In this document: positions 5,855 to 6,732 of the stretch, one piece after another
Numbering within the stretch: position 1 is the stretch's first letter
Layout of the letters: every line of letters starts with the position of its first letter
Source of the DNA: Bacteroidales bacterium
Lineage (GTDB): Bacteria; Bacteroidota; Bacteroidia; Bacteroidales; Muribaculaceae
NCBI GenBank assembly: GCA_030526455.1
Contig: JAUNCU010000158.1
Coordinates: 1-6,732 of the forward strand
DNA: 6,732 nt
Direction: 5' to 3'
The notes under the pieces: model-generated
What the model saw: the letters and a program-made list of their open reading frames with translations, nothing else
Database searches by the model: none
Told to the model about the DNA's origin: nothing
Position numbers and translations under genes: made by a program

Positions 5855-5917
5855 AAACTGCACCAAAAAAATGCAGAAAATCGCGAAAACTGCACTAAAA
5901 AAATGCAGAATTGGCGA
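5855..5917 (+). repeat. 32-bp tandem repeat, two units, downstream of coaW
   Basis: The core GCACCAAAAAAATGCAGAA at 5860-5878 recurs at 5892-5910 with one change (c to t), a period of 32 bp. Both cores are preceded by AAAACT. The reverse complement of the first core occurs exactly at 5920-5938. The pair therefore supplies two alternative partners for one downstream arm. Confidence 0.8.
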
Positions 5918-5938
5918 AATTCTGCATTTTTTTGGTGC
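5892..5938. terminator. Bidirectional terminator between coaW and the toxin gene
   Basis: Arms 5892-5912 and 5918-5938 form a 21 bp stem with one T:G wobble and the loop GGCGA. The core TGCAGAATT / AATTCTGCA (5904-5912 / 5918-5926) is flanked by seven A on the left (5897-5903) and seven T on the right (5927-5933). Each strand thus presents a hairpin followed by a U run. It can end coaW transcription from the left and the toxin-antitoxin operon from the right. Confidence 0.85.
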
Positions 5939-5956
5939 GATTTTTGTGTGTAAGCC

Positions 5957-6232
5957 TTAAAACAAGTCGCTGTGCGAGCCTGTGTCTACTAGAATCAGTT
6001 CTAGCACATCGTCGTTTTGACGCCAGATTAAAAGCCAGTCGGGCTCGAGATGACATTCCCAGCATCCTGCATAATTGCCTACAAGGCGATGGGGTTTGTA
6101 TTGTGGTGGCAGAGTCCCTTGTTCTTGCAGAATATCGAGCGCATCGGTGAAGGTTTTGATATTGAGACCACGTTTTGCGCATTTTTTTAGTGAGCGCTTG
6201 AATTGGCCAGTATAAAAGACTTTGTATCTCAT
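5957..6232 (-). CDS. yafQ: YafQ-family mRNA interferase toxin (RelE/ParE superfamily)
   Basis: The 91-residue product is a full-length YafQ-type toxin, a ribosome-dependent endoribonuclease that cuts mRNA in the ribosomal A site; E. coli YafQ is 92 residues. The fold begins YKVFYTGQFKRSLKKCAKRG (3-22). The C-terminal half has LPPQYKPHRLVGNYAGCWECH (41-61), LEPDWLLIWRQ (62-72) and DTGSHSDLF (83-91). His-48, His-61, Asp-65 and His-87 line up with the catalytic His-50, His-63, Asp-67 and His-87 of E. coli YafQ, so the toxin looks active. The ATG overlaps the antitoxin stop codon as ATGA, which couples toxin translation to antitoxin translation. It is transcribed from the antitoxin promoter and ends at the terminator 5892-5938. 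Confidence 0.93.
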   Translation of the reverse strand: MRYKVFYTGQFKRSLKKCAKRGLNIKTFTDALDILQEQGTLPPQYKPHRLVGNYAGCWECHLEPDWLLIWRQNDDVLELILVDTGSHSDLF

Positions 6233-6441
6233 CCCAAAATTTGCTTAATGAGATCTTGAGAGTCTTTTGCTTGGAAGACATTCCCTTTTTCTATGTCTTT
6301 GAGCCCTTTCTCTATGCCACTTTTTTTTCTTTGGGTGATAGTGGACAGCGACCATCCCATGCCCGATGCCAGTTTGCGTAGCATCTGGATGTCAGCCTTG
6401 GGTAAGGTTAGTTGAATTGTTTGAGACTGAAGTGTTTTCAT
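6229..6441 (-). CDS. Antitoxin partner of the YafQ-type toxin
   Basis: The 70-residue product starts MKTLQSQTIQLTLPKADIQM and precedes the toxin with a 4-base ATGA overlap, the normal order for a type II antitoxin. The N-terminal beta-strand followed by LRKLASGMGWSL is the kind of DNA-binding dimerisation region expected. The C-terminal half, charged and ending in DSQDLIKQILG, should wrap the toxin and neutralise it. I do not recognise a strong match to E. coli DinJ; it looks like a Bacteroidales-type short antitoxin. The start at 6441 is chosen because the upstream in-frame start at 6501 overlaps the predicted promoter and would add a segment unlike an antitoxin. An A8 run in the coding strand (plus-strand T8 at 6321-6328), coding for Arg-Lys-Lys-Ser, is a potential slippage site. 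Confidence 0.82.
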   Translation of the reverse strand: MKTLQSQTIQLTLPKADIQMLRKLASGMGWSLSTITQRKKSGIEKGLKDIEKGNVFQAKDSQDLIKQILG

Positions 6442-6456
6442 AATTGAAAATTTTTC

Positions 6457-6466
6457 ATCATATGAT
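6457..6466. promoter_or_regulatory. Candidate operator of the toxin-antitoxin operon
   Basis: ATCATATGAT is a perfect 10 bp palindrome lying just downstream of the -7 box (6478-6471) and over the predicted transcription start. Antitoxins of this class usually repress their own operon by binding such a palindrome. Function is inferred only from position and symmetry. Confidence 0.5.
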
Positions 6467-6470
6467 TGAG

Positions 6471-6502
6471 CAAATTTACATATTTTCCCAGAATGGTGCA
6501 AA
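6471..6502 (-). promoter_or_regulatory. Bacteroidota-type promoter of the toxin-antitoxin operon
   Basis: On the minus strand TTTG (6502-6499), a 20 bp spacer and TAAATTTG (6478-6471) match the consensus exactly. The -33 element starts two bases after the stop codon of the microprotein gene. The predicted transcription start, near 6463-6467, lies about 25 nt before the antitoxin ATG and supports the start at 6441. Confidence 0.75.
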
Positions 6503-6504
6503 TG

Positions 6505-6672
6505 TTATTTTTGTTCTTGTTGGGAATTCTGTTCTTGCTGGGCTTTTTGCTCTGCTAGTTTCTTTTTGTAGGCTTCGAGGTATTTTCGGAGGCGTTTTTT
6601 GCGCTCACGCTCTTTTTTTGCTTTGCGTGCCTCGAATTCTTCACGCTGATATTCAAGAAAATTGTCTGCCAT
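6505..6672 (-). CDS. Small Lys/Glu/Gln-rich protein of unknown function
   Basis: A 55-codon frame runs from the ATG at 6672 to the TAA at 6507-6505. It begins MADNFLEYQREEFEARKAKK, continues with ERERKKRLRKYLEAYKKKLA and ends in a Gln-rich tail (EQKAQQEQNSQQEQK). There is no cysteine, glycine or proline. From residue 5 to about 50 it should form one long, highly charged helix or coiled coil, with an arginine/lysine cluster at 16-30. Small basic proteins opening MADN-hydrophobic-LE are, as I recall, widespread and uncharacterised in Bacteroidales. The ATG is preceded by the AT-rich AAAAAATAACT, as expected here. It lies 63 bases upstream of the antitoxin gene on the same strand and could be read through into it. 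I see no promoter in the 60 bases before it. Confidence 0.7.
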   Translation of the reverse strand: MADNFLEYQREEFEARKAKKERERKKRLRKYLEAYKKKLAEQKAQQEQNSQQEQK

Positions 6673-6683
6673 AGTTATTTTTT

Positions 6684-6732
6684 GGGGGGCTAGTGGGAAT
6701 TTTAGGGGGGCTAGTGGCTCTAGTGATTCTAG
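6684..6732. repeat. GGGGGGCTAGTGG direct repeats and CTAG micro-repeats at the window edge
   Basis: GGGGGGCTAGTGG occurs at 6684-6696 and 6705-6717, a period of 21 bp. CTAGTG follows again at 6720-6725 and CTAG at 6729-6732, both at 9 bp steps. The array runs off the window, so its true length is unknown. It lies just upstream of the microprotein start. Confidence 0.65.

Noticed and set aside
6442..6501. N-terminal extension of the antitoxin from an in-frame start at 6501
   Set aside because: It would run across the predicted -33 and -7 boxes and the palindrome, upstream of the expected transcription start.
6444..6674. 76-codon plus-strand frame with a hydrophobic, Cys/Phe-rich translation
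   Set aside because: It is the antisense of the Lys-rich microprotein (Lys codons read as Phe/Leu) and of the toxin-antitoxin promoter, and lacks its own promoter.

Overview
The window looks like Bacteroidota, most likely an order Bacteroidales gut-type genome. Four upstream regions carry a TTTG / 19-20 bp / TAnnTTTG-type promoter or a one-base variant of it, start codons lack Shine-Dalgarno sequences, and one gene encodes a secreted protein with a BACON-like domain and a type IX secretion (T9SS) sorting tail. A type II pantothenate kinase also fits. Family, genus and species cannot be fixed from the sequence alone.

Layout, left to right. Positions 1-146 hold a truncated copy of a dispersed intergenic repeat. 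Position 147-749 (-) is a YqgE/AlgH (UPF0301) protein. A divergent promoter region (750-956) separates it from 957-2765 (+), a 602-residue secreted protein of unknown function with its own rho-independent terminator (2790-2825). Positions 2826-3205 carry no gene but are dense in hairpin repeats, including a second copy of the 1-60 repeat. Next is a two-gene minus-strand operon: a family 2 glycosyltransferase (3745-4866) followed by a GNAT acetyltransferase (3206-3730). A second divergent promoter region leads to coaW (4996-5835, +), type II pantothenate kinase of CoA synthesis. A bidirectional terminator with a spare third arm lies at 5855-5938. The right end is all minus strand: a 55-residue Lys/Glu/Gln-rich microprotein (6505-6672), then a YafQ-type toxin-antitoxin operon (antitoxin 6229-6441, toxin 5957-6232) with its own promoter and a palindromic candidate operator.

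The glycosyltransferase/acetyltransferase pair and the toxin-antitoxin pair are clear functional units. The other genes are single transcription units. I see no clear undescribed multi-gene system. The least explained items are the two-hairpin dispersed repeat, whose stems differ in sequence while keeping the same loop, the three-arm terminator, a 19-codon leader ORF ending on the start codon of the secreted-protein gene, and the microprotein.
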